From positions 496,001 through 560,000 of the forward strand of contig JABWDB010000049.1 in the NCBI GenBank assembly GCA_019614645.1: DNA of 64,000 bases. Reading direction: 5' to 3'. Positions 37,951 to 48,650 of the stretch are shown here, piece by piece; the first letter of the stretch is position 1; each line of letters begins with the position of its first letter. The notes beneath the pieces are model-generated. The model was not told where the DNA came from, did not search any database, and worked only from the letters and a program-made list of their open reading frames with translations. Source of the stretch: Stratiolaelaps scimitus. Its lineage: Eukaryota; Arthropoda; Arachnida; Mesostigmata; Laelapidae. The position numbers and the translations under genes were made by a program.

Positions 37951-39756
37951 TATCTCATAGTGGCAGCAACATCAGCAGGAGTTGCAGCAACAGCAGCAGC
38001 AGCAGCGGCTGCTGTAGTGGAATCACGCTGCATCTGAAGAATCCATGGTACAACCCTAAAGTTATCCATGGACAGATGCCCCTGCATGGGCATGCGGCGC
38101 TTGCCATGAGCACAGGAACTCGTTTGAGGGAGTTGCCTCCCGCGGGGGTGGCAGTGCCGTTGCGCTCACCCTCTCACCCCTGGGACTGACTGGCTGACTG
38201 GTCTGACTCTGGGGTGGGTTCCTGATTCGGTAGCTGAGTCTGGTTCGCCCGCTCGCTAGTTGGGTCTGAGCGTCAAGCGCAAGGGGAGTGGGCGGATGTC
38301 CCCTGCGCCTCGTTCCCACTGGCGTCGGCAGCAGCAGCAGTGTCCGCGAACTCAGGCCCACTGACGGAGAGACGAACGACGTATATGCAACGAACGAAGG
38401 AAGCGTAGCCGCCGACTCGCCCATTCGCCCCCGGTGCCCTTCCACGAACCCCCAGATGCTCCCAAAATGCCCCCCCCCGCGTCCGTCCTGCAGGATTCTA
38501 TTCACGGTGGTAAGCTACCCCTGCAGGCGAACAGAACGCTCCTTCGCAGCAGCCATTGCCTTTGCCGGTAGTACTCCCGCAATCGCTCTAGCCCCGTTAG
38601 GCTCCCCTTAGGCCCGAACCCCATGTTCAGCTGGAACCCTCAGGGTCGCAGTCCCCTTCAATACAGCCGTACGAAGCAGCGAACGGTCGTTCGGTCGCTC
38701 AGCCCAACAAACCGGAAGCAGCAGCAGCAGCAACTAAACAACATCTCACTTCCGGCACGCGTCCGGCAGGGTACGGGGGACGGATGTTAAAGCGGACGAA
38801 CCGGGGGGGCCTCGGGTGAGGGGAGTGAAGAATGGGGTGGGCTTCCGTTTGGAATGAAGATAATTTTCAGGCGTTGCTTAAAGCAAGAACTGAGTGGGAA
38901 TTGGAACAGGACTGGAGCAGGGAGAGACAATGAGAGAGAGTGGGAGAGAGAGAGAGAGACGATGTCCATCGTCCGCTTCTGTCCGCGTACTGCTCCCGCC
39001 GTTGTCGCTACTGCTGCTGCTGCTGTTAGTGTACGGACGAAGTGAACTGCTATCGCTGCCGCCGCCAATGCCACCACTGCTACCACTCATCCTCAGGGAT
39101 TGAGCAGTTAAGGCGTTGCTCAGCTGCTGCTGCTGCTGCTAGCAGAAGATGCCGACACGTTTCGTTCCTCATCCTAGATGTACAACGGCCAAGTATGGCC
39201 AGAAAGGGCAGGGGCAAACCGGCGATCCGGGCTCACAGCAGGCGTACCGGTGAGTTAATTCATGCTCAAGTCGAACGACATTCAAGACTTCCATTCTCTG
39301 TATGACAGTTATGACTTGGTTGAGAGACAGTTCTCCATGGTTTGCCTGCCGATTTCGAGTGGAGGCGAATAACCTTTTCTGGCGCGGCGGATGCTGATAC
39401 TAGTGGCGTATTGCGCCTATGCCGATCAAAGGATAACACTTATAGCGATATTCCCCTCGTTCTCGGAACTTATATCGAAAGCACCCCAACGCTCAGTCTA
39501 CACGTATCTACATGATGGACGCGGAGATAGCAAACACAGATGATATAATATCATTGCTTAATTGGTACTCACGAAATGACACCAGTGTTCTCATGGAAGT
39601 ACGCATTTCTTAACAGTGCACGAACCCTGAACTGTCTCGCTCTCTCGCGCTGGCGAGTGAAGCCAACTATTTCGAACAGGGAGCATCTGGCACTCCCAGC
39701 TTGCTGCCCGTTCACATTGCGCTACCTAAACCTACAAAACGTACTTGGAGATTGTC

Positions 39757-39788
39757 TATCTACATATCTACCTATCTATCTATCTACC
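39757..39788. repeat. (TCTA)n tetranucleotide tract
   Basis: Imperfect TCTA/CCTA repeat. Confidence 0.9.
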
Positions 39789-41070
39789 TCGCCTGGCTCA
39801 CTCTCTCTGATTCCTCCCGGTCAGTTCGGCCAACACCAGGCGCCAGGAGTGGCCGTCCGCTCCTCTCGAAGTGGGTCTCTCTGTCGCGTTGGAGGAAGAC
39901 GCACAAATGTGGTATGGGACCCCCGGTGCTGGTCACCTCACAAATCAAAAGGCCAACAGAAGCCTTGTACAGCAATGGCGGTGGAATCCCCTTCTATACT
40001 CAGTATATATACTTACAATATTATAGGAGCAGGCCACACAGCTGGCCCTCTGCTGACGCTCAGCCAGCTACAGGCGCCTGTAAGCGCCTCGCAGCGCGTC
40101 GTTCTAGACGGGTCTGGCCACGAGTCCGCCTGGATGGTCGTGTATATACTCATAAGTGTCTGTCTGCCAGTGTCTGCTGGTGTGTTTCGAGCACAGCGAG
40201 TATGTGCTGTGGTCGGCCACTTTGCCCGCCCGCCCGCCCGAGCGACGGACCGACCGACCGAGCGCCTCCTCGGGCATCGTTCGTTGCCTCCTCACTCCAC
40301 TCCACTCTCCTCCACTACGGTGCTCATTTCGTTGCTCGCCAGCTCGTTCGATGGCACGAACTTTCCTGTCCGGCCGGTCGGTCGGTCGGTTGGCCTTCCC
40401 TCCTTCCTACCAGCCTCCCTGACTGACTGCCTGACTGCCAGCTGCGCCTCGACCACCACCACCATCACCACCACCGCCGCCGCCCAGTGCTACTATTATA
40501 TATCCTATAGGATAGACGTGGTAACGCTGGGAGGTTGAAGCTACGACTACGAGCCACAGCACCGCTATGGCGGTACGCAGCAGCAGCAGCAAGCGCTTCA
40601 AAGCGAAGAAACGAAGAAGGCTCTGGGGTAGAGCGGAACGACCAGCGGCAAGAAGCAGGCGGCTCTCTGCCGACACCGACACCGATGATGATGATACAGG
40701 GGGTGGAGGGCGGGGGGGAAGAGGAGATAAGGAACGAAGGAATGGGAGGTAAAATTTAATGAAATAAAGCCGCTGCGCAGTGCGTGGAGCCGGCCCGGGT
40801 GGCCACTGCCGCCGGCCTAACAGAACAGGCAGACCGACCCTCCACAACACCCACCAGTGTAGCTGCAACAACGATCGCCATCAACAGCAACAGCAGCAGC
40901 AGCAGCAGCACAGACCTCTACGACGATCGGCGCTGCCAACAGCAGTGCACGATGAACAGCATTCGTTCGACACCGGAGCAGTCAGCACCATGCCGTGCTT
41001 GCAGTGAGTAGTAAGTAACCTGAGAACACGAAACTCTCCTTTTTCTATGGCAAAACGCGCGAACGCTGCT

Positions 41071-41104
41071 TGCTTGCTTGGCTGGTTGGTTGGCTGGCTG
41101 GCCG
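41071..41104. repeat. (TTGC)/(TTGG)/(CTGG) array
   Basis: Tetranucleotide array of the same family as the one at 20379-20420. Confidence 0.9.
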
Positions 41105-43041
41105 GATGGCCGTATCGTTGGCTGGAACGCAGGCCGCCCCTTCGCCACTAGCGCCGTCGCAGGCTGGCGCGCAAAGCAGACCTCCTCTTCTCCTACCAAC
41201 ACCATCACCACTACAGCGACGGCGACTACATCTACTATGACTACTACAACTATTGATACGGGTGGCCGGTATCGCTGGTGGCACTGAGACTGCGACCAAC
41301 ACCACCACCGACCGCCACCATCTGAATTGGCCATCGTATCGCAGTCTTGTAGCATTGTTGGCATCGAAACGGTTGGTGTCTGTGTGTCCGAGCACAATGG
41401 TACTACCACCGCCAGCCTCGTTGGATGGCCGTTGCACTGCACACCGCTCGGAGGGCTGAGAATGGGAACTGGGAAACAGGGAAACGCTCTGTCTCGTGGC
41501 GAGTAGAAATGGGAGAGGCGTTTTCGGGAGCGGGGTCGGGGTGGGGTCTGTAGAGGGATCATGGACGGGGCAGCTGCTTCGAAAGGGGCAGAGTAGCACC
41601 CATAGAAGTAGCGCAGGCTGTGCGAGCTTGCTGTGCCCACCCCGCCCCCCACGCGATCGTACAGTGCAATGCTGGCCGCCGCCGCCGCCTGCACAATGTT
41701 CGCTGTATACTGGGACTGCCACCTCTGCGAGGTTGCACAGCACTCGCAGCACCCAGACACGTATACACAACGAGGTTGCTCCATCCCTCTCTCTCTCTCC
41801 GACTCCAACGTACCAACGAGCGTGGCAAGGCAACGGCCAGACTTGTGGCAGACTTACCAGCCTGCGCGCCTGGTTGCAATCAGCTGATGGCTGGGCAGCT
41901 CAGGCAGAGAGGCTAGGGGCAAGCTTCGGCGTATGGGCGAACGATGCGCGCCCACACCACCACCACCAACTCCCCAACCACCGCTGATACCCATATGGCC
42001 TCCACCATGCGCGCGATAGTGTCGACGCTCAGCAAAATCCGTGGCAGCATGGCACTGGCGGCCACGTTCCGCACTTTGGCCCGTTACAAATTTCGAGGTA
42101 CCCCGAAGAGTTTCGAAGGAAATACCCAGCAGGGTATTATATGATAACTTTATATCGACAATAGCATGCGAGTTATATTATAGGAGTAATACTCAATAAC
42201 AATGATTCTGATCAACGCAAAATGGACGTCATTCATTTTAATGTAATATGCGAAATACAACGAAACTGCTCGAATGAATTAAAGGTGTCAGTCACCAAAA
42301 TGATTTACGATCATCGTTAATTGACAGCAACAACAACAACAACAACACATCATCTGTTTATCAAAAGCAACAACCATCACTGAGAATGTACACGTTCCAA
42401 CTTCTACACGCATATTTCGTTAACACTTTTCGGCATGAGAATATTCCGCCCTTTTTGCCGATTATTTCTCATAGTCGAAATAGCCCCAGCAGGTCATACA
42501 TTACTACACATCGTAGCATACACGGCCGAGAATCAATATCAAAAAGTCAAATTCATCAAATGTAGGCGCCCATTCATCGATTTGTTGGCAGATGTCTGCT
42601 TCGGAAGATATCTGCCCGCGTGTCTCACTTACATTTGTCGCTTAAACCTTCAATTGCTACTTTTGTAATCCTATCTTATAGAGACAATAATGTATGGTCA
42701 ACAAGTTGACGATGACCACCAGTTTCATCTTCTGTTCTTGATCGTTGTGGTTTGCTGCCCGAGCGAGATTTTTCTCTTCGGCTCCATCGCCTTCGATTTT
42801 TCTTGCGCACGATTATTTGTGGTGACAATACTTGGTGTTGTTGTTGTTGTTGCGGCGGTTATCGTCGTCGTCGTTGTTGTTGTTGCGGTTGCTGTTGTTG
42901 TTATTCCCCGAGATGCGTATGCGTCTGTCTATGGGTAACACCTTCTCTATTCCCCTATTGCTGGTGGCGATCGGTAACGTAACCGGCCTCGAGTTGCGCG
43001 TCGCCGGACGGATTGGGGATATTATTATTATTACACGGTCG

Positions 43042-44190
43042 CTACAGCGAGGGTCGTTCTTCTTTCATGCGAAACTCTTCCCACAGTTTCGTGAGCTCGC
43101 TCAGGTTGAGCTCGTCTCTTGGATCGAGGCCGCGCACCATCTGATTGAAGACCATCTGCACGTAACAGCCGGCATTCGCAGAATTGCTAGCGGTTCTGCT
43201 GCTGCTGCTGCTAGTGGTGGTCGCGGCCGTTTGTGGCGGGCATTGCTGCCGTTCTCCTGTGGCCAGCAGCGGCTCGGGAGGGCCAACCACGGGGCAGGGC
43301 AACGAGAAGGATTGCCCCTGTCGCTGCAACCCAACCGAAGCAGTGGCCACGCAGTGTGCCGCATCCAGGAGGCATTCGTGGAACGTCCACTCGGCGGCCA
43401 AGCGGCCGTCGACTTCAACACTCGTCGACGCCAGCTCATTGCCTAGCCGTAGTTCGTCGCAGATGCGGAAGTTGATCCGCTGCAGGTCCATTCCGAGGCC
43501 AACGCCGACCGCTTTCACGTAACTCTCTTTTAGGGTCCACAAACGATAGAAGCGCTCTACCTGCTGAGACTCGACGAGTGGCGTCTCGACGAACCGCCAC
43601 TCGTCACGAGTAAATTGCTTCCTCATCAAACGGAAAAACTCGGCCACGCGACGCCCGCCCGTGTACCTCATTTCCATGACGTCGACGCCGATACGCTCGC
43701 AGCGACCCGACGTCACCACGCTGAAGTCGCCCTGATGCGACGCGTTAAAGTCGAAGCCGACAACGGGTGACGCAAGAATTGGCCGGCCATCCGATGTTCG
43801 CGTTAGATTCAATTCGGTGTTTGTCCGCTGTAACGAGTCGGCCAGACAGCGGCGCATGAGAAGTCTGCCCGCCATCGACGCCTTGGCATCGCGTTTAAAC
43901 ACGAACGCCGAGATCCTCTCGGCTTCATCCCGTTGCACCAGCCGATTTGCTAGAATCCACTCGTCGCGCGTTGGACTCCAACGAGAGATGTTGAAAGACA
44001 ATCTCAAGTGACTGGCGGCGGCGGCTGCTGCTGCTGCTGCTGCCGACCCTGCCATCGAACTCTGACCGCTAGCGCGTGTCTCTCTGTCTAAATTGCGGTC
44101 GGTGTCGACGCCGGCGCCTACTGTGCTGTCTCCGTCTCTGTCACCGGCAGCGAAAAGACCGCCCGACGCAGGGGGATCGGCGTGGCTCAT
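43042..44190 (-). CDS. Aasdhppt: 4'-phosphopantetheinyl transferase (AASDHPPT-like), single exon
   Basis: This 382-codon ORF encodes a cytosolic Sfp/AASDHPPT-type enzyme that transfers the 4'-phosphopantetheine arm of CoA to a serine of carrier domains (FAS ACP, mitochondrial ACP, aminoadipate reductase). Numbered from this ATG, the body starts near residue 62 with W71-SPTRDEW, then FVFKRDAKASMAGRL (96-110), SHQGD (151-155), the Mg-binding GVDVME (168-173, D170) and RLWTLKESYVKA (217-228, with E222 and K226). Q153, D170, E222 and K226 sit at a constant offset of 41 from human Q112, D129, E181 and K185 as I remember them, so the core aligns without net gaps. Residues 343-374 match the C-terminal helix region of the animal enzymes. 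Odd features are a 60-residue N-terminal extension with ten alanines (50-59) and a Ser/Thr/Pro-rich insert (about 296-340). An in-frame TGA at 44218-44220 precedes the ATG. Next Met is residue 46. Vertebrate orthologues (about 309 aa) have introns; none is needed here. Stop is TAG at 43042-43044. Confidence 0.95.
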   Translation of the reverse strand: MSHADPPASGGLFAAGDRDGDSTVGAGVDTDRNLDRETRASGQSSMAGSAAAAAAAAAASHLRLSFNISRWSPTRDEWILANRLVQRDEAERISAFVFKRDAKASMAGRLLMRRCLADSLQRTNTELNLTRTSDGRPILASPVVGFDFNASHQGDFSVVTSGRCERIGVDVMEMRYTGGRRVAEFFRLMRKQFTRDEWRFVETPLVESQQVERFYRLWTLKESYVKAVGVGLGMDLQRINFRICDELRLGNELASTSVEVDGRLAAEWTFHECLLDAAHCVATASVGLQRQGQSFSLPCPVVGPPEPLLATGERQQCPPQTAATTTSSSSSRTASNSANAGCYVQMVFNQMVRGLDPRDELNLSELTKLWEEFRMKEERPSL

Positions 44191-44760
44191 CGATCCGTCA
44201 TGCACATGCCACGCCTGTCACATGTCACCCAGCGGCCCCGCCGCCGCCGCCATGGCCAGGTAGGACCCACCAGAGGGTAGAGGAGCCTGCTCGTCTCCGA
44301 CCAGCAGCAGCAGCAGCACCAGACGCGGCTAGCCTTTCACGAATCTATGCACTCGGTCGCCACCGCCGCCGCCGCCACCGCCACCACTGTTTATCCCGAT
44401 GACGCTACTGCAGAACGGATCGATTCAACTCTGCGTTCAGAGAGAGAGAGAGAGAGAGAGAGACCCAGCAACGAATCACCAGTGCCACTCACCGATAAGT
44501 CGTGCAGTGCCCGAAATCTGCCTTTTCTCGGCTGTCTTCGCACTGTTGCGGGTCGACTCGCCAAGTCGCCGATTTACCACCGATATATCCACCATCGGAG
44601 TTCCGTGGAAGATACGCGGAGGGACAACTTCGTCGCTGGGAGAACTCTGTTGCCGAGGTGAGACACTTCTCGGCTATCACTCGACGGAACTCAGCAGATA
44701 CACAAATGAGCAAGCCGCAAACCTCACCTAAATCATAGACTTTAGAGCTCAATTGCGGCG
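44191..44760 (-). promoter_or_regulatory. Presumed 5' UTR/promoter region of Aasdhppt
   Basis: This GC-rich, CpG-containing stretch lies directly upstream of the phosphopantetheinyl transferase start. Read on the minus strand it holds a tandem GTGACA-T-GTGACA at 44217-44229 that overlaps a CACATG/CATGTG E-box, and a second CACATG at 44203-44208. A (GA)12 tract occupies 44439-44462, and CAG/CGG triplet runs lie at 44302-44320 and 44360-44390. No clear TATA box in a useful position was seen. Promoter function is inferred from position only. Confidence 0.3.
44439..44462. repeat. (GA)12 microsatellite
   Basis: Pure AG/GA tract about 250 bp upstream of the Aasdhppt start codon. Confidence 0.95.
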
Positions 44761-45939
44761 CTAATTAGAGCCTCTGATGCCTGTGTTTCGAACAACAGCT
44801 CTCTGCTGCTGCTGCTGCATCCGCGAACAGCTGATGCCGGCATGTTGATGTCGGCGCGAAACCGCCACACAGAAACACGCCGCGCGCTGCAGGCAACGTC
44901 GCATAGAAGGTTAGCTCAAGTGGAGAAAATATCAGCGCTCTCTCTCTCTCCTCCTCCTTTCTAGCGCTCTGTCGCGATCTCCTTCTTTGACTGACTCACC
45001 GGCCCCGTCTCGACGTTGATTACAGCGCGGACGGCGAGGCGAGCCAAGCTGAGTCGATCCACTACTAGTTCGGCGATTCGTTGCTGCTTGCTGCTATCCA
45101 GTGCGTCCTGCCCCACCATGGAATGACTAGAAGATATTCAAGCGACAGTAGTCACCGCTTCGACTTTTAGTCATCAGTGTCCTGTATTAGTATACGGCAC
45201 TAGTTCACCAATTCTCTAATTATGGCATGTTTAAAGTTGTATATACGTATATAGCATAATAATAATAATAATGATAATAAATATTAGATCACTTGTTTAT
45301 TTGTCTGCTACGGATGTTCTTTGAAAGCGGAACTTCTGGACTTTTGAGGGCCACGTTCGAACGTAATATTTGTGGTGTACTGAGCTGTATTACAGTTTGG
45401 TGTACATATCGTTATGAGGACCTTTAGCGCGTGTGTGGATTGATTCATTTTTAACCATCTCGAAATGGTCGTCAACAACAGGTCTTGAACGCTGGAGAAT
45501 CCGGTCGAGCCAACAACAACTTGGTTCAAGGAAAGAAATATAGCAACATATGACAAAATTATTAAGATTCTCTATGCAGATGTGGCAATCCCTACGAGAA
45601 TTAATTACTGATTCGTTCTGTTCTGGTCAGCTTAAGTGATCGTACATCTCAAGCACCTCGTAGATTAGCTCCCTGTACATCTAACTGACACAATTTTCTA
45701 CACAATGACAGGTTCGCCATCTTAGGTAGGCTCCGTGTATCCTAGTTTCTAAGATTTAAGAGTAACGTCATCGCAGGAATGGTTACATCTTCGCGCTATA
45801 CGGCCGAGAAATTTATACCGTATCTACCCGAGTGCACAAACACGTCTATAACCTATGTATTTGCGACGATCGCACCTGCGAGCAGCATAAAGCACGGAAA
45901 TGTCAAGGCCTGTAAATAGGTTAGGAATATAAAAATCCA

Positions 45940-46012
45940 TAAAACTAAGAAATATATATAGATTCCATTAACTATGAAATATATATATATATATATATTC
46001 CATTAACTCGGA
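45940..46012. repeat. Short tandem repeat array, about 25-34 bp unit
   Basis: AACTAAGAAATATATATA-GATTCCATT is followed by AACTATGAAATATATATATA...TTCCATT and then AACTCGGAAA. This is two full units and a partial third; the units differ mainly in the length of the internal TA run. Confidence 0.7.
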
Positions 46013-46789
46013 AACGAATCGGAAAATCGTGTTGCATATTCTAGTGGTGAATAACAGTTTTCGCAGCCTGAATAAAGAAGTCACGTGTTTGTGTTATAAC
46101 GACGCCGAGATCTCGCAATGAAGATTCCACAACGGTGATTGTAGCTCCGCTCGGCAGATACGATGCTGTGCTATATATCATCAGACGACGTAACTGCACA
46201 CTTGAGAGCTGAGATCTGGGAGATTCGACGGCACCATTTAGATAAGTTGTCGACTGCGGGTTGTAAGTTACGTATTGATTTTCAGGCCATCTGCAAATAT
46301 TTTGTAAACCACCCAGTGTGGAATGATTTCCCGTGGGTCATAGCCAAAAAAAACGTTTTTTTTGTATAATAGGTCCCAGCCAAGACCCTTGGCGAACTCC
46401 AGAACGGAGTGTACCGGGAGTAGCATACGAAGTTTAGTTATACTTGGAAGATTCTCCCTTTCGGCTGGTCCTCAATCAAAACGTGGGTTATTACGCCAAT
46501 CAGCATCTCATTAACATTGTGGTTAAGAGAAGCTGGATGAAAAATAGAGATATGCGGAGTAAAATGATTGTTTCCGATTTTACTCCGTGTCCCCTGACGT
46601 TGACCAAGGTCACGCGTTGCGCTGAAAGAGATCGTTTTTTAGTAAAGCTATGTGGGTTGTTTTCGTCAAGGGTGGTTTCGAAGAGATTAATTTGCAAATT
46701 GTCCACTATAATTCTGTCGAACAATTGGCCGGCTATCCCCATTGGGCTACGGGGTCTATAACTTTCAAGGTACTTATTCCTTTTTGTTG

Positions 46790-46794
<5 letters not shown>

Positions 46795-46874
<80 letters not shown>
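46795..46874. repeat. (AT)40 microsatellite
   Basis: This 80-bp uninterrupted AT array is the longest pure microsatellite in the window. Confidence 0.98.
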
Positions 46875-46877
<3 letters not shown>

Positions 46878-47654
46878 AATGTTGTCTCAACCATTGATAC
46901 TGTGGACGAAGCCGGAGCGATTCCATCTTCGCATGAAAGCTCCATAATTAGCATCTACGGTTAGGCTATAAATTAAGCTGACTGCTTTTAGCAATAAGAG
47001 AGTAAGTGCATTGTTGCATACATTGAGGTTTGTGACTATTTTGCTGGGACTAGACGTGGGGCATTAGAATCGGTTGGGATCACAACGAGTAATCAAGGGA
47101 GAAAATAAATACTTGTCGCCACCGCCGACGATGGCGTACCATCTGTAAATCCCCAGAGTAGAATAGAGCTATATTTCAACGTCCGCTCCCGTACAACGGT
47201 TACATGTTACATCGTCTCGCGAAGGAGAACTCATACTAATACGTCATATGTAGACGGGCGTATACGTACAATCATACTACACAACCGTTGCAATACATTA
47301 ATTGACGTGTCATATTTGCCAGTAAATCACACACATTTTGTGCTCATCTGATCGAGACGACCTACCCGAGAAAAATCTAGTAGCAAGGTAACTAGCACAC
47401 TAGTACGACGAGCTAAGCCACCTTTTTCAAGTTTATATTACTACTACTTGACTTCTCACGCAAAAACCAACCTGGAACCGAGTCATTGTTCTATATTTAT
47501 TAGTGCGTTTCTTCAAACGCTACCTACAAAACTAAGTCTCGACCACCAGCAAACCGTCAGAGGTCGGCAATATTTTCTGTCGCCCGTCGGATCAAAGGTA
47601 AGCACCGGCCAGGACTATGATGAATGTCAGGGAAGAGACGGCACTTCCACCATC

Positions 47655-47715
47655 GGTGTTGCTGCTGCTGCTGCTGATGCCGATGGTACCGTCGCTGCTG
47701 CTGCTGCTGCTCAAT
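47655..47715. repeat. CTG/CAG triplet cluster
   Basis: GTTGCTGCTGCTGCTGCTGATG and, 20 bp later, GTCGCTGCTGCTGCTGCTGCTC form two CTG runs. They translate as poly-Ala, poly-Leu or poly-Gln in different frames on the two strands. Confidence 0.9.
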
Positions 47716-48544
47716 CTCTGGTCGTCTACGAGCAGTAGTGGTAGTCGTTCGTCGTCTTGCGAACGAACACACACACACGAACGCAGACTACTGACTTGAC
47801 TGCCGCCTCGCTTAGCGGCGTTCCGCCGACGAGTCCGCCGCCGAGTGTCAGAGCCTTTCTCTTTAGGCTCTTAAATATGATCGATGGCCCCGCCATCTAC
47901 TATCTCCTACTCCCCCTCTATCTCTGTCCCTCTGAGAGTCCTCAAGCAAACGGCTCTCCGTATTCTACCATATACATATATATATATATATATATATATC
48001 GTGCAGACGATACCCTCAGCGAGGAACATTTGGGTGGACAGGCAAGCTCTGTGTCTGGAAAGTGCTGAGAGAGAGGGCGGCGAAACGATATGTAGAAGAT
48101 CCACTTGGAACGGCAACGGAAAGCCATGCTCCACTTCCCTGGAAACCGCTGCCTCGTCGCCGCTCCTGTTCTGGAAACCGCTCAATGGTTGCCGTTCCTT
48201 TTCGAGGGTCCGCATGTGCATGTGTGTTTGTCAGCGCGCGCTGTAAATGCGCTCTTTCGTTGTCTGAGTCGGCCAGCGCTTAGGAAGCTACTACCACCAC
48301 CACCACCGCCGACGCTCGAGTTAGGCTAAATGTACTCTATGATCGCGCTATGGTCACGGGCTCGACGATTTCGGGGGTTATATTTGAGGGGTAACGCTGA
48401 ATTCGCATAGTGTGTACTGTTGGGTCGGATTTTTGGGCATATTTGAAATTTAACGCTTTTAGTGAATTTTCACGATTAAATTATTTGTTCGACGAATCAT
48501 ATATGTTCGTAATTTCAAACACTGGTAGCAGTGGTGGATTTACG
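47716..48544. other. GC-rich to AT-rich transition
   Basis: A CACA run at 47768-47778, the AT tract at 47975 and a CAC run at 48294-48307. No gene recognised. Confidence 0.45.
47975..47999. repeat. (AT)n microsatellite
   Basis: AT tract with one C near its start. Confidence 0.95.
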
Positions 48545-48650
48545 CCAGCTCCCACGAGGATACTAGAGCCTTAAGCCAACGGCCTCGATCTCTCGCCTGC
48601 GTCATCGAGCGCCACACGCAGCGACATAGTTAGGTTCGTTTTTCGATGTG
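48545..48650 (-). repeat. tRNA-Leu/Ser-like relic, related to 55450-55512
   Basis: On the minus strand CGAGGCCGTTGGCTTAAGGCTCTAG is followed by TCCTCGTGGGAGCTGGCG and AAATCCACC. This order (GCCGA/G...TTAAGGC, a CCTCG-type variable arm, a degenerate T arm) recalls a class II tRNA. The block GAGGCCGTTG...TTAAGGCTCT is shared with the copy at 55.5 kb. Confidence 0.38.

Larger units (their letters stand above)
37951..43041. other. GC-rich, repeat-dense region downstream of Aasdhppt
   Basis: CAG runs lie at 37995-38010, 38720 and 40885-40912, a GA tract at 38944-38959, TCTA at 39757, CCGC/CCGA runs at 40225-40262 and GTT/GTC runs at 42836-42905. ORFs of 320 codons (39576-40538, plus) and 296 codons (40918-41808, minus) are low-complexity. 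Past the stop of Aasdhppt (below 43042) no perfect minus-strand AATAAA was found nearby; one ATTAAA lies at about 42237-42242. Confidence 0.5.
44761..47600. other. Non-coding block beyond the Aasdhppt promoter
   Basis: The GC-rich sequence to about 45.1 kb includes a CTG run at 44803-44818 and a perfect CCACCATGG start (45118-45120) followed by one codon and TGA. After that come an AAT run at 45258-45282, the TA-containing tandem array and the (AT)40 array. ORFs at 46163-46761 in successive frames have ordinary composition but no recognised homology; a decayed element is possible. Confidence 0.45.

Noticed and set aside
39576..40538. 320-codon plus-strand ORF
   Set aside because: It runs through TCTA, CCGC/CCGA and CCA repeats, is overlapped by other long ORFs in both other plus frames and on the minus strand, and shows no recognisable domain. 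The ORF is a product of low stop-codon density.
40918..41833. 296- and 262-codon minus-strand ORFs
   Set aside because: Two overlapping frames are both open, with translations dominated by Val/Ser/Pro repeats from CTG/TTGG/ACC tracts. There is no conserved motif.
43101..43522. ORFs opposite and out of frame with Aasdhppt
   Set aside because: Shadows of a GC-rich coding region; only the frame with the phosphopantetheinyl transferase motifs is real.
44191..44205. GTG start five codons upstream of the Aasdhppt ATG
   Set aside because: In a nuclear eukaryotic gene initiation at GTG is unlikely, and an ATG follows in frame at 44190. The five extra codons were not included.
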